Positions 1 to 7,809 of a stretch of 60,952 nucleotides of DNA are shown here, one piece after another (positions within the stretch are counted from its first letter, which is position 1; every line of letters starts with the position of its first letter). Made by a program: the position numbers and the translations under genes. Below the pieces are notes generated by a model that ran no database searches, was not told where the DNA came from, and worked only from the letters and a program-made list of their open reading frames with translations. Source of the stretch: an uncultured Porphyromonadaceae bacterium (GTDB taxonomy: Bacteria; Bacteroidota; Bacteroidia; Bacteroidales; Muribaculaceae); contig CAMWNP010000016.1 in the NCBI GenBank assembly GCA_947175645.1, forward strand, positions 1-60,952, in the 5' to 3' direction.

Positions 1-1573
1 CGTATCCTTTTGATCCTTTGATATAATTAACTTTTTTATCCCGAACTCGCGTTAATAATCTACAGCCGTGTCAGCACAGACGAACAACGGCAAGGAACAA
101 GTGTAGATGTTCAAGAAGAACGTCTGAAAGATTACTGTGCTTACAAAGGTTATAACATTATCAATATACCCGAATTCCAAGATTGCAAGGAAGACGAGAG
201 CGGTAAAACATTTGAGAAACGTCCTGTAATGCAAGCAATCTTACGCTATATCGAAAAGAATAGAGGTAAGGTTCAGAAATTGCTATTCTTAAGGTGGAAC
301 CGTTTCTCACGCGACTTATCACAAGCCTCAAATATGGTTGTAAAATTGGAGAAGTTGGGTGTTGAAGCCAATGCAATAGAGGAAGAGTTAAACTACGAGT
401 CATCGGGTTGGCCTACTCTTTTAGGTGTCTATCTTGGACTAGCTCAAAGTGACAATATAGCGAGGTCTAAGGCCACAAAAGATGGAATTAGAGGCACACT
501 GAAAAGCGGTAAGTGTTCCAATAAAGCCCCGAGAGGCTATAAGAATGTACGAGAATCTAAACACCGCTGTTATGTCGTTATCAATGAAGAAGCCGCTAAA
601 CCAATACGCACAGCATTTAACGAACTATCCAAAGGAGTCATAAGTGCCAACTATGCTCGTAAAAGATACTGCTCTCACATTCCCGAAAGTACATTCTTAG
701 ATATGTTACGCAACCCATTCTATATGGGTAAAATCCGTGTGCCAGCGTATAAGGACGAACCCGAAGAATTAGTCGAGGGGCAGCACGAAGCATTAATATC
801 TGAAGATGTGTTTTACAAGGTGCAGGACGTTCTTGACGGTAAGAAGAAATCTAAGCCGAAATTGGAAAAGGCAATCAATCCCGATCTATTCCTCAGACGG
901 TTTATTGTTTGCCCTAAATGTGGTCACGCATTTACTGGGTCACGGTCGAAAGGTAACGGTGGCTACTACACATATTATAACTGCTGTGAGAATGCAAAGC
1001 ACATGAGAGTTAGAGCCGAGGATGCAAACGAAGCATTTGCACGTTATGTAAGTTGTCTGAAACCGAATGAAGCGGTATTGCGTCTATATGAAGCCATATT
1101 ATTGGATGTACAAGGTGGAGCAAAGCGAGAAATCAGAAGCGAGATAGAATGTATTCAGAAGCAACTCAACGACAAACGCAAGCAGATTGAGGATGCCGAG
1201 GATTTGATGATTACCGATAGAACTCATTCTGAACGATACACACGTATTCTTGAACGATATGAAAAAGAGGCTCAAGAACTTGAAACTCGTATCACATTGC
1301 TTGAGACAGGGAACCGTGGTAACATAGAACCAAAATTGGACTATGCTATCTCACTGATAAACAACTTAGATAAGTATATTCGTGATGCCCCGATAGAGGT
1401 CAAGTTGAAGCTGATTGGTTCTATCTTTGACGGAAAAATTGAATTTGACGGAAAATCATATAGAACCAATTCCTACAATAAAGTGCTGGAGCTTATATAT
1501 GAGCAAACCAACGAGTTACGAGGGAAGGGAAATAGAAAAGAGGACTCTCGCAGTGAGAATCCTCAATTCAGTA
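1..1573. mobile_element. Right end of an integrated element at tRNA-Leu
   Basis: A large serine recombinase gene runs directly into the 3' end of an intact tRNA-Leu gene, the usual arrangement when an integrative element has inserted at a tRNA 3' end and restored it. The element would extend left, out of the window. The exact attachment core cannot be defined without the other junction or an empty site. That the DNA is an element is inferred from the recombinase and its position. Confidence 0.5.
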
Positions 1574-1620
1574 CCCGGAGCCGGGATCGAACCGGCACGG
1601 ATTGCTCCATCGGTGTTTGA
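31..1620 (+). CDS. Large serine recombinase/integrase, start codon unclear
   Basis: Site-specific recombinase that would cut and rejoin DNA through a serine-DNA intermediate. The frame is open from base 31. It encodes YSRVSTDEQ, with the catalytic Ser codon at 73-75, then the resolvase domain (through FLRWNRFSRD), a Recombinase domain, a zinc ribbon (CPKCGHAF then YYNCC) and a C-terminal coiled coil. This is the domain order of large serine integrases. No ATG, GTG or TTG precedes the catalytic domain in frame: stops lie at 19 and 28, and the first ATG is at 229, which would remove the active site. The start is therefore an unusual codon (ATA55 or ATC58 are candidates) or the 5' end is damaged. 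The last ~17 codons are read from tRNA-Leu sequence on the opposite strand. Confidence 0.8.
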   Translation, partial: LFYPELALIIYSRVSTDEQRQGTSVDVQEERLKDYCAYKGYNIINIPEFQDCKEDESGKTFEKRPVMQAILRYIEKNRGKVQKLLFLRWNRFSRDLSQASNMVVKLEKLGVEANAIEEELNYESSGWPTLLGVYLGLAQSDNIARSKATKDGIRGTLKSGKCSNKAPRGYKNVRESKHRCYVVINEEAAKPIRTAFNELSKGVISANYARKRYCSHIPESTFLDMLRNPFYMGKIRVPAYKDEPEELVEGQHEALISEDVFYKVQDVLDGKKKSKPKLEKAINPDLFLRRFIVCPKCGHAFTGSRSKGNGGYYTYYNCCENAKHMRVRAEDANEAFARYVSCLKPNEAVLRLYEAILLDVQGGAKREIRSEIECIQKQLNDKRKQIEDAEDLMITDRTHSERYTRILERYEKEAQELETRITLLETGNRGNIEPKLDYAISLINNLDKYIRDAPIEVKLKLIGSIFDGKIEFDGKSYRTNSYNKVLELIYEQTNELRGKGNRKEDSRSENPQFSTRSRDRTGTDCSIGV

Positions 1621-1653
1621 GACCGACGCGTCTACCGATTCCGCCATCCGGGC
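1572..1653 (-). tRNA. tRNA-Leu(CAA)
   Basis: An 82-nt class II tRNA. The acceptor stem GCCCGGA pairs with TCCGGGT (one G-U pair), the anticodon loop is CTCAAAC giving anticodon CAA, and the T arm carries GGTTCGATCC. CCA is not encoded. Its 3' end points at the recombinase gene and overlaps that gene's last codons, so it is the probable integration site. Confidence 0.95.
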
Positions 1654-1662
1654 TTTACGATG

Positions 1663-1693
1663 CAAAGGTAAGGAGTTTTTTCCGGTTTTCAAA
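1663..1693 (-). promoter_or_regulatory. Promoter of tRNA-Leu
   Basis: On the minus strand, TTTG (1690-1693), 19 bases, then TACCTTTG (1663-1670), which matches the Bacteroidetes sigma consensus TTTG-N19-21-TAnnTTTG. It lies about 10 bases upstream of the tRNA 5' end, so the tRNA remains expressible after integration. Confidence 0.75.
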
Positions 1694-1879
1694 ATTTTTG
1701 GGTTAATTTGATTATATTGAAGTTTATTATCAACAATTCTCAACAATTCTCATCCATTTTGCGGCATTATGAAGGAGTTTCTGCCGCTAAGTTCGTTTGA
1801 TTAAAATTTTTACTACACTGATATTCAATGAGCACAATTTATTTCGCCGAAAAAAAAACAAACAAGAACCAACTAAAAT

Positions 1880-1921
1880 AACAAAATATGAAGAGGCCGC
1901 CTAAACTTGTTAGACAGCCTC
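1880..1921 (-). terminator. Probable terminator after ferritin
   Basis: Reading minus, an imperfect hairpin with GAGGC/GCCTC at its base and CTAA/TTAG near the loop is followed by a T-rich tract. It lies about 40 bases after the ferritin stop. Apart from this and the tRNA-Leu promoter, nothing further is recognisable in the 1654-1963 gap. Confidence 0.5.
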
Positions 1922-1963
1922 GGGAATATAAATTGGGGAATAAATTCTGATGTTGGCAGATGA

Positions 1964-2485
1964 TTATTCTGCGGTTGTCAGTGGTGCGGGAGCGGAATAA
2001 GTGCGGGTGGCAAGTTCCTGGTCAAGCATGTAGATGCCTGTTCCGTCATTACCGATCATGGTGTATTTGTCAATGAGTTGCTGTGCGGTTTCTTCTTCTT
2101 CAACTTGTTCGGATATAAACCAGTTGAGGGTTTCGCGTGTGGCATAGTCGTGTTCTGCCTCAGCCATTGCGTAGATTTTGTTGATCAGCGAGGTTACCAC
2201 CTGTTCATGGGCGAGGGTAGCCTTGAATGCGTCCAGGGGAGTTTCCCACTCGGTTTCAACGGCAGCGATGGGTTTGAGCAGTACGCGTCCGCCACGCTGA
2301 TTCACGTAGTTCATGAAGATTTGCGCGTGATCCTGCTCTTCACGGAACTGGATTCTGAACCAGTTTGCTACGCCGGGTTTTCCTTTGGCTTCAAAGTTGT
2401 TTGCCATTGACAGATAGAGATATGCTGACCAGAATTCAGCATTGATCTGCTCATTGAGAGCGGCTTCAAGATTTTTGCTTAACAT
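1964..2485 (-). CDS. ftnA: Non-heme ferritin
   Basis: Iron-storage protein that oxidises Fe(II) and stores it as mineral in a 24-subunit cage in the cytosol. The 173 residues are one ferritin four-helix bundle. The ferroxidase ligands E17, E50 and H53 (EEQDH) fall at the same numbers as in E. coli FtnA, and further acidic residues follow (HEQVV, SEQVEEEE). It is the last gene of the minus-strand run, 30 bases after a lipoprotein gene. Rubrerythrin at 11.8 kb is another oxidative-stress gene nearby but is not co-transcribed. Confidence 0.95.
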   Translation of the reverse strand: MLSKNLEAALNEQINAEFWSAYLYLSMANNFEAKGKPGVANWFRIQFREEQDHAQIFMNYVNQRGGRVLLKPIAAVETEWETPLDAFKATLAHEQVVTSLINKIYAMAEAEHDYATRETLNWFISEQVEEEETAQQLIDKYTMIGNDGTGIYMLDQELATRTYSAPAPLTTAE

Positions 2486-2515
2486 ATTGATTATCAGTGT
2501 TATTTTTCGTTTTTG

Positions 2516-3121
2516 TTATTTTGTTACTTGTCTGCGCATGGTGAAATCTACATCGTTGATTTCGCATGACATCATGTTGTCATAGATTTTGATGTCATCA
2601 ATTTTTCTGATTGAGAGAAAATCGTTCTGTACGGTTTCTCTAATCTGATTGCGGACCATTTCAATTGCTGACGGCTTCAGAGTGGCCATGTCAGAGGTCT
2701 TTTCATTGAAGAGGTAGTTCGAGGAAAGGACTACGGCGCTTGAGTCAACCTGTATGTCGAATGTTCCGGGCTCTACTACCACGGCTATTTCATCATCGTC
2801 ATGTGCTGCCCATGTTCCGCGGATGGTGGCGATGCCGCTTGCGGTTATGCTCACCGGTTCAGCCACGGAGTCTGTCATGGGGAGTTGTGATGACACGGAA
2901 ACCATTGCCGTCATAATAAAGTCTCCGCCGGCTTCCGATGGGGTCTTGATAAAGTCCATCAGTCTTATCACGCCTGTTGACATTGTTCCGGTGTCAGTTA
3001 TTTTGTCAGGAGCGGAAGTCCATGAACCTTTTATATTTTTTGCAAGTGACTGTCTGCTGTCACATGAACTGAATCCCAAAATAATCAGAATGGCTGCCAA
3101 TGAGCCCAATATCTTTTTCAT
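2516..3121 (-). CDS. Uncharacterised lipoprotein
   Basis: A 201-residue protein with a lipoprotein signal: a Lys-rich start, a hydrophobic stretch and the lipobox LGFSSC, with Cys20 the probable lipidation site. The mature part is Ser/Thr/Asp-rich and contains NIKGSWTSAPDK. In many Bacteroidales lipoproteins a phrase like this opens a small lipocalin-like beta-barrel, so such a fold is possible but unproven. It probably sits on the periplasmic face of the inner or outer membrane. It lies between queE (62 bases upstream) and ferritin; no functional link is evident. Confidence 0.6.
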   Translation of the reverse strand: MKKILGSLAAILIILGFSSCDSRQSLAKNIKGSWTSAPDKITDTGTMSTGVIRLMDFIKTPSEAGGDFIMTAMVSVSSQLPMTDSVAEPVSITASGIATIRGTWAAHDDDEIAVVVEPGTFDIQVDSSAVVLSSNYLFNEKTSDMATLKPSAIEMVRNQIRETVQNDFLSIRKIDDIKIYDNMMSCEINDVDFTMRRQVTK

Positions 3122-3183
3122 ACGCTATGGATTACACATTAATATATAATAAAAACAATCCTGACTCATTTATTGTTCACGTT

Positions 3184-3747
3184 TCAAGGTATATTTATCA
3201 GGCGATGTGTCTGAAGGGAAAGGTTCCAGCGGGGGTGTGACAGTACGTAACTGACTGTCTGCGGTATGTTTGAGCCTGACATGGGCTGGAGATAAAAATG
3301 TTTCGCCTGAGGGAATAAATTTATGAATTTCTCCACATCCTCTCCTTCATAAACCACTTTCAGTTCATCAATACGCCCGAGCACCACCTCTCCACCTTTT
3401 TTGGGAGAGCAAGTGATCCAGTCAATGGTCTCCGGCAACAGGTTGGTTCCGTTTGTTTCAATATGCACCGTGTAGCCCTCGGTGTGGAGCAGTTCCACCA
3501 GATCTTCAAGATCCTGAAGTGAAGGTTCTCCACCGGTGATTACAGCATGCCTGGCGGGCCATGACAGGATTTTTTCCACAATGTCATGAGCCGTCATAAG
3601 AGAGAAGGCTGAGTGGTCAGTGTCGCAGAACGGACATCGCAGGTTGCATCCGCTGAGTCTTATGAATGTCATCGGGGTTCCTGTCCAGAATCCTTCACCC
3701 TGCAGTGAGTAGAATATTTCGTTGACCCGCAGGATATTATTTTTCAT
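3184..3747 (-). CDS. queE: 7-carboxy-7-deazaguanine synthase
   Basis: Radical SAM enzyme that converts 6-carboxytetrahydropterin to 7-carboxy-7-deazaguanine in the preQ0/queuosine pathway. From the ATG at 3747 the 187-residue protein has the cluster motif CNLRCPFC (C34, C38, C41, spacing CX3CX2C), an N-terminal QGEGFWTGTP motif and TGGEPSLQ for SAM binding. The ATG at 3747 is preferred over one at 3810 because it puts the QGEG motif at the usual distance and overlaps the queD stop by only 11 bases. Directly downstream of queD, whose product is its substrate. Confidence 0.93.
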   Translation of the reverse strand: MKNNILRVNEIFYSLQGEGFWTGTPMTFIRLSGCNLRCPFCDTDHSAFSLMTAHDIVEKILSWPARHAVITGGEPSLQDLEDLVELLHTEGYTVHIETNGTNLLPETIDWITCSPKKGGEVVLGRIDELKVVYEGEDVEKFINLFPQAKHFYLQPMSGSNIPQTVSYVLSHPRWNLSLQTHRLINIP

Positions 3748-4066
3748 AAGCAGCCATATTACCATCGCTTTCCTGCACCTCAACGCGGTAGCAGTTAGGG
3801 ATGTAGTCACATATCCATCCGGCTATATTCTCGGCGGTAGGGTTGAACGGGAACACCTCATTGAGATTGCGGTGGTCCATTGTCTCCATGATATGCTGTT
3901 TGATATGGGAGAAATCCGTTACCATGCCGTCCTCATTCAGAGTTTCGGCACGACAGAATACGGTTATAATCCAGTTGTGACCGTGCAGAGCGCTACACTT
4001 GCTCTCATAACTAAGGCTGAGAGAGTGTGAAGCGGATATTTCAAGTCGTTTCTTAACGTAGTACAT
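3737..4066 (-). CDS. queD: 6-carboxytetrahydropterin synthase
   Basis: Makes 6-carboxy-5,6,7,8-tetrahydropterin from dihydroneopterin triphosphate, the step before QueE. The 109 residues include zinc ligands H14, H28 and H30 (HGHNW), the catalytic-type Cys24, DHRNLNE, PTAENIA and the terminal VQESDGN carrying the catalytic Glu. The length is normal for the short QueD form. It starts 19 bases after the cca stop and overlaps queE, so the pair is probably translationally coupled. No queC or queF is visible in this window. Confidence 0.94.
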   Translation of the reverse strand: MYYVKKRLEISASHSLSLSYESKCSALHGHNWIITVFCRAETLNEDGMVTDFSHIKQHIMETMDHRNLNEVFPFNPTAENIAGWICDYIPNCYRVEVQESDGNMAAYEK

Positions 4067-4084
4067 TGTATAATTGATAAGAGA

Positions 4085-5533
4085 TTAACTTTCCCGGAAA
4101 GTGTCATCAACAGGTTCCAGTCCGAGTTCCTTTCCCTTCTGAAGCATCAGTGAGCGTGCCAGTCCGGGGTCGTTGGGGGTATCGCTGTCCAGCAGAGATT
4201 CACGCACGAACTGCTTTATCTCGCCAACGATTTTCCCCTGCGACAGTCCAAAAGTGCGCATGATGTCGTCGCCTGTTACCGGTGGCTGCCACTTGCGCAG
4301 ATTGTCACGCGCCACAAGGTCGGCAATTTTTTCACGTACCTTTATGTAGTTTTCCAGATAGCGTTTCACCTTGTCGGAGTTCTTGGATGTTATGTCGGCC
4401 TCACAAAGGGTCATAAGTGCGTCAAGATCCTCACCCGCATCCACCGCCAGACGTCGTACCGCTGAGTCGGTAACCGTTTCCTCAACCAACGCTATGGGAC
4501 GCATGTGGAGTTCAACCATCTTGGAAACAAATTTCATTTTCTCATCCATGGGGAATTTGAGAGCACGGAAAATGGACGGTATCATTTTCGCCCCTATGAA
4601 GTTATGATTGTGGAATGTCCACCCGGTTCCATCCACCCATCGCTTTGTGACCGGCTTTGCTATGTCATGAAACAGGGCGGCCCACCTGAGCCACACGTCA
4701 TTGCTTTTCTGTGCCACGGAGTCAAGCACCTGCATGGTGTGATAGAAATTGTCCTTGTGTCCGCGTCCGTGGTGGGTCTGCACTCCTTGCATAGCCTCCA
4801 ACTGCGGAAGTATGAGGGCAAGCAGACCGCTGTCAAGGAGAAGTGTCCAACCTATTGATGGCTTGGAAGATTCCATGATCTTGGTCAGTTCCACGTAGAT
4901 ACGCTCGCGTGATATGATTTCTATACGGTGTGCGTTACGCTTGATGGCCTCAAAGGTTTCATAACTTATGCTGAATTTTAATTGGGTGGCGAAGCGAATT
5001 GCCCTCATCATCCGTAGGGGGTCATCACTGAAAGTTATGTCGGGATCAAGCGGGGTGCGGATCACTTTTCTGTGAAGGTCCTCAAGTCCGCCGAACATGT
5101 CCACGAGGTCGCCGAAGCCGGCGCTGTTTAGTTTCAGTGCCATGGCGTTGATGGTGAAATCACGGCGGCTGATGTCATCCTCAAGGGTTCCGTCCTCCAC
5201 GATGGGATTACGGCTTTCCCGGTGATACGACTCTTTTCTCGCTCCCACAAATTCCAGTTCCTCCCCACGGCGTCCGTAGACCTGTGCGGTTCCGAAGTTC
5301 TTGAAAATGTTGACCTTACCCCTCGGTTTCATGCGAGACGCCACTTCTTTAGCCAGGTCGATGCCGCTTCCCACGGTGAGGAAGTCCACGTCCTTGGAGT
5401 GGCGGTCAAGGAACAGGTCGCGCACGTATCCTCCCACAACGTAACATTCGTTACCGAGGGAATCTGCCGCATCACCTACAAGGTGAAACAGAGGTGTGTC
5501 GATAATATTCCGGATCTCTTCTAAATTTCTCAT
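4085..5533 (-). CDS. cca: CCA tRNA nucleotidyltransferase with HD domain
   Basis: Class II nucleotidyltransferase of the CCA-adding/poly(A) polymerase family, 482 residues. The N-terminal head has GGYVRD (about residue 34) with the metal ligands DVD (D48, D50), then RRDFTINAMAL and RMMRAIRFATQL for nucleotide and RNA binding. An HD phosphohydrolase-type domain follows around residue 287 (LFHDIAKP). The adjoining tRNA genes fit the CCA-adding role, since none of the three tRNA genes in the window encodes CCA. Its ATG overlaps the stop of the upstream gene (ATGA), indicating translational coupling. Confidence 0.9.
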   Translation of the reverse strand: MRNLEEIRNIIDTPLFHLVGDAADSLGNECYVVGGYVRDLFLDRHSKDVDFLTVGSGIDLAKEVASRMKPRGKVNIFKNFGTAQVYGRRGEELEFVGARKESYHRESRNPIVEDGTLEDDISRRDFTINAMALKLNSAGFGDLVDMFGGLEDLHRKVIRTPLDPDITFSDDPLRMMRAIRFATQLKFSISYETFEAIKRNAHRIEIISRERIYVELTKIMESSKPSIGWTLLLDSGLLALILPQLEAMQGVQTHHGRGHKDNFYHTMQVLDSVAQKSNDVWLRWAALFHDIAKPVTKRWVDGTGWTFHNHNFIGAKMIPSIFRALKFPMDEKMKFVSKMVELHMRPIALVEETVTDSAVRRLAVDAGEDLDALMTLCEADITSKNSDKVKRYLENYIKVREKIADLVARDNLRKWQPPVTGDDIMRTFGLSQGKIVGEIKQFVRESLLDSDTPNDPGLARSLMLQKGKELGLEPVDDTFRES

Positions 5534-7317
5534 AGATTTTCTGAAGCACAGGTGATTCGTTCGGCTGAACCGGAGTCACGCACCACGTAAGTGTTTTCTA
5601 CGCCCACCGCACCAATTCCGGGGATGACGAACTTGGGTTCTATGGCAATGGTGTTGCCTGCCCGGAGTATATCGCGGCTGCGAGGGGCTATGACAGGAAG
5701 TTCATTAATTTCTATGCCTACTCCGTGTCCCACAAATCCGGCATGCTGGGTATGTCCCATGAAATAGTGTTCAAGGCCCTCCTCCCGGGCAATCTCTACA
5801 GCACGTTCAAACAGTTTTTTTGCCTCGGCGCCTGGAACAGCCATGGCGGAAAGTTCGGCGCATATCCGCTGAGAGCATCGGAGAGCACGCTCCGCTTTTT
5901 CCGGTACAGGCCCTATGGCATACATGCGGGTCATGTCAGTCATGTAGCCGTTGAAGTTCCCGTTGGCATCAACCATCACCGGCTCTCCTTTATGGATGAC
6001 AGAGCCATCCGCTCCCACGGGGAGTGAAGGGTGCTGACCCGCGCCGCCCATTGCGAAATCGTAGGGAGAAGGGGTGTCGCCGTTATCTCCCACAAGGATA
6101 TTCGCCATGAACAGTTCCATAGAGTTGCCATGAATACGGAAGTTTCCCAGACATCCTTTGCGTCGTAACATCGATTCGATTTCAATCTGGAGTTCCACAT
6201 CGGTCATCCCTTCCTTCATCACAGAAGGTATCATGGCGTAGACCTCAGTCTGTAACCGTCCACACTCTTTCATCAGTTCAACTTCCGCCGGAGTCTTCAC
6301 GGAACGTGCAGTCATCATGATTTTTGACATGTTGCGCATTTCGGCTTCAGGAAACAGTTTCCTCAGTCGTTGGATTTCGCTCCATGTCGCGGTGTCTGTT
6401 TCCAGTGCCAGCGATGACGGGGTAACGGAACTCATTGCCGGAATCTCTTCCGGTTTGCGGATATATCGGATTTTCTCACCTTGCAGTCCCACGGGCCTAC
6501 GTACGAAGTACCATGGACGTCCTTTAGCCGGGATGAGCGCGTAACCGCAGAACACACGTCCCGTGAGATAAAACAGGTTGGCATTGTCGGCCACAATTCC
6601 CCATTCCGCACCTTCCACGGTCATTGCTGTCTGTATGCGGTCCAAGCGTAGTTCGTAGTCTTCTTTCTGCCATATAACCAGCGGATTGTGGTGGAGAAGC
6701 ATGTCAGTGAGTTGAAGAAATGAGTCGGCGTAATAGTCGGCATCAGGCGCATAACCGAACCCGTAGGTGACATTAAGCATCTTCACCCCGGCCATGTGGG
6801 CACTGCGACAGTCTCCGGCAGTGTCTCCCACATACAGCGGGTTGCCGAGATTGTTACGCTCGGCAAGCAGGCGGATGTTATATGGCTTGTCCTTTCCGGT
6901 TTCACCGAAAGTGATGGTGTCCCTGAAATAGGGTTCAAGGCGGGTGAAGCGGAGAAAGTTTTTCAGTCCGTCCGCACCGCAGTTGCTGGCCATGTAAAGG
7001 GGATACTGACGGCTTAGTTCAGGAATCAGGCGGAACACGTCGGGGTAGAGTTTTCCACCGAGCCGGGGCATCAACAGGTGTTCATTCTCGGTGAGTTTTT
7101 GCAGATAATGCTCCATATCGATTTCCCACCCCTCGAACAGCCGGCTGATTATGACATCGATGGTCAGTCCCATCAGGTCAATTAGTTCCTCACGGGTTAC
7201 CAAACGGTCAATTCCCAGTTCCCGGGAGGTGACATTCCATATCTCACAGTATGAGTCGACAGCATCCCACAGGGTGCCGTCCATGTCAAATATCAGGCTG
7301 TCAAATTTTTCTTTCAT
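5530..7317 (-). CDS. HAD hydrolase fused to M24 aminopeptidase
   Basis: A 595-residue two-domain protein. Residues 1-215 are a HAD phosphatase of the phosphoglycolate phosphatase type: FDMDGTLWD (nucleophile D11, general acid D13), a motif II Ser/Asn (MASNCGA), KDKPYN and GDTAGDC. Residues ~220-595 are a creatinase/Xaa-Pro aminopeptidase-like M24 domain. It has ligand-type Asp in VDANGNFNGYMTDMTR, His in GHTQHAGFVGHGVG, and Glu in IEPKF and VENTY, so metal binding looks intact. Both halves appear catalytically complete and the frame is continuous, so this is a true fusion rather than neighbouring genes. The substrates are unknown; small phosphate ester plus Xaa-Pro peptide is a guess from family. 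Coupled to cca by a 4-base overlap. Confidence 0.85.
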   Translation of the reverse strand: MKEKFDSLIFDMDGTLWDAVDSYCEIWNVTSRELGIDRLVTREELIDLMGLTIDVIISRLFEGWEIDMEHYLQKLTENEHLLMPRLGGKLYPDVFRLIPELSRQYPLYMASNCGADGLKNFLRFTRLEPYFRDTITFGETGKDKPYNIRLLAERNNLGNPLYVGDTAGDCRSAHMAGVKMLNVTYGFGYAPDADYYADSFLQLTDMLLHHNPLVIWQKEDYELRLDRIQTAMTVEGAEWGIVADNANLFYLTGRVFCGYALIPAKGRPWYFVRRPVGLQGEKIRYIRKPEEIPAMSSVTPSSLALETDTATWSEIQRLRKLFPEAEMRNMSKIMMTARSVKTPAEVELMKECGRLQTEVYAMIPSVMKEGMTDVELQIEIESMLRRKGCLGNFRIHGNSMELFMANILVGDNGDTPSPYDFAMGGAGQHPSLPVGADGSVIHKGEPVMVDANGNFNGYMTDMTRMYAIGPVPEKAERALRCSQRICAELSAMAVPGAEAKKLFERAVEIAREEGLEHYFMGHTQHAGFVGHGVGIEINELPVIAPRSRDILRAGNTIAIEPKFVIPGIGAVGVENTYVVRDSGSAERITCASENL

Positions 7318-7338
7318 AATAGAATCCGGTGAGTAAGA

Positions 7339-7809
7339 TCAAAGGAATTCCACTCCGACAAGGTCTATCTCCCTGAGGGTGTCCATTCTCATGATGTGTC
7401 GCACCTTCAGGGGAGTGCCGATAAGATGCCTTACGTTTTCAACGGCTTTCACGCGGTGCTGGTAATGCAGGCCGAGACGTTGTCCCTGCCAGTTGCCGTA
7501 AGTGTCAGCAAGGGTCAGATTGACGGTATCGGCATGGTGATTTCCGTCGGGGTCAGTATATGATAGTTCAAGCCAGAGGTTTGCGAACGGATAGTTGTTG
7601 CTGTGACGGACGCAGATCCAGTAATCTCCGGAAGCGACGGAATCGGCATGGAGGGGGATGAAGGTCAGAGTGTCAGTGTAGGCCCATCCCTGATCCAGGC
7701 TGATGTTATGGTAACTGCTGTAACGGTTAGGATCGGTGTTACAAGCCAACATGACCGTCATAAGAATGGCGGTCATGATCAACGTGATATTTTTAAGGGA
7801 ATCAGTCAT
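7339..7809 (-). CDS. gldH: Gliding-motility-type lipoprotein GldH
   Basis: Lipoprotein of the GldH family, about 156 residues, with a signal peptide ending at the lipobox-like MLAC and the family phrases YHNISLDQGW and SNNYPFANLWLEL. GldH is associated with gliding and type IX secretion in Bacteroidetes; in non-gliding gut species its role is unclear. The ATG at 7809 is preferred over a GTG at 7818. It overlaps the end of ricT by 8 bases, the usual ricT-gldH pairing. Confidence 0.85.
   Translation of the reverse strand: MTDSLKNITLIMTAILMTVMLACNTDPNRYSSYHNISLDQGWAYTDTLTFIPLHADSVASGDYWICVRHSNNYPFANLWLELSYTDPDGNHHADTVNLTLADTYGNWQGQRLGLHYQHRVKAVENVRHLIGTPLKVRHIMRMDTLREIDLVGVEFL

Noticed and set aside
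1654-1746. Open frames crossing tRNA-Leu on both strands
   Set aside because: They translate tRNA sequence and A/T-rich promoter DNA; no family features.
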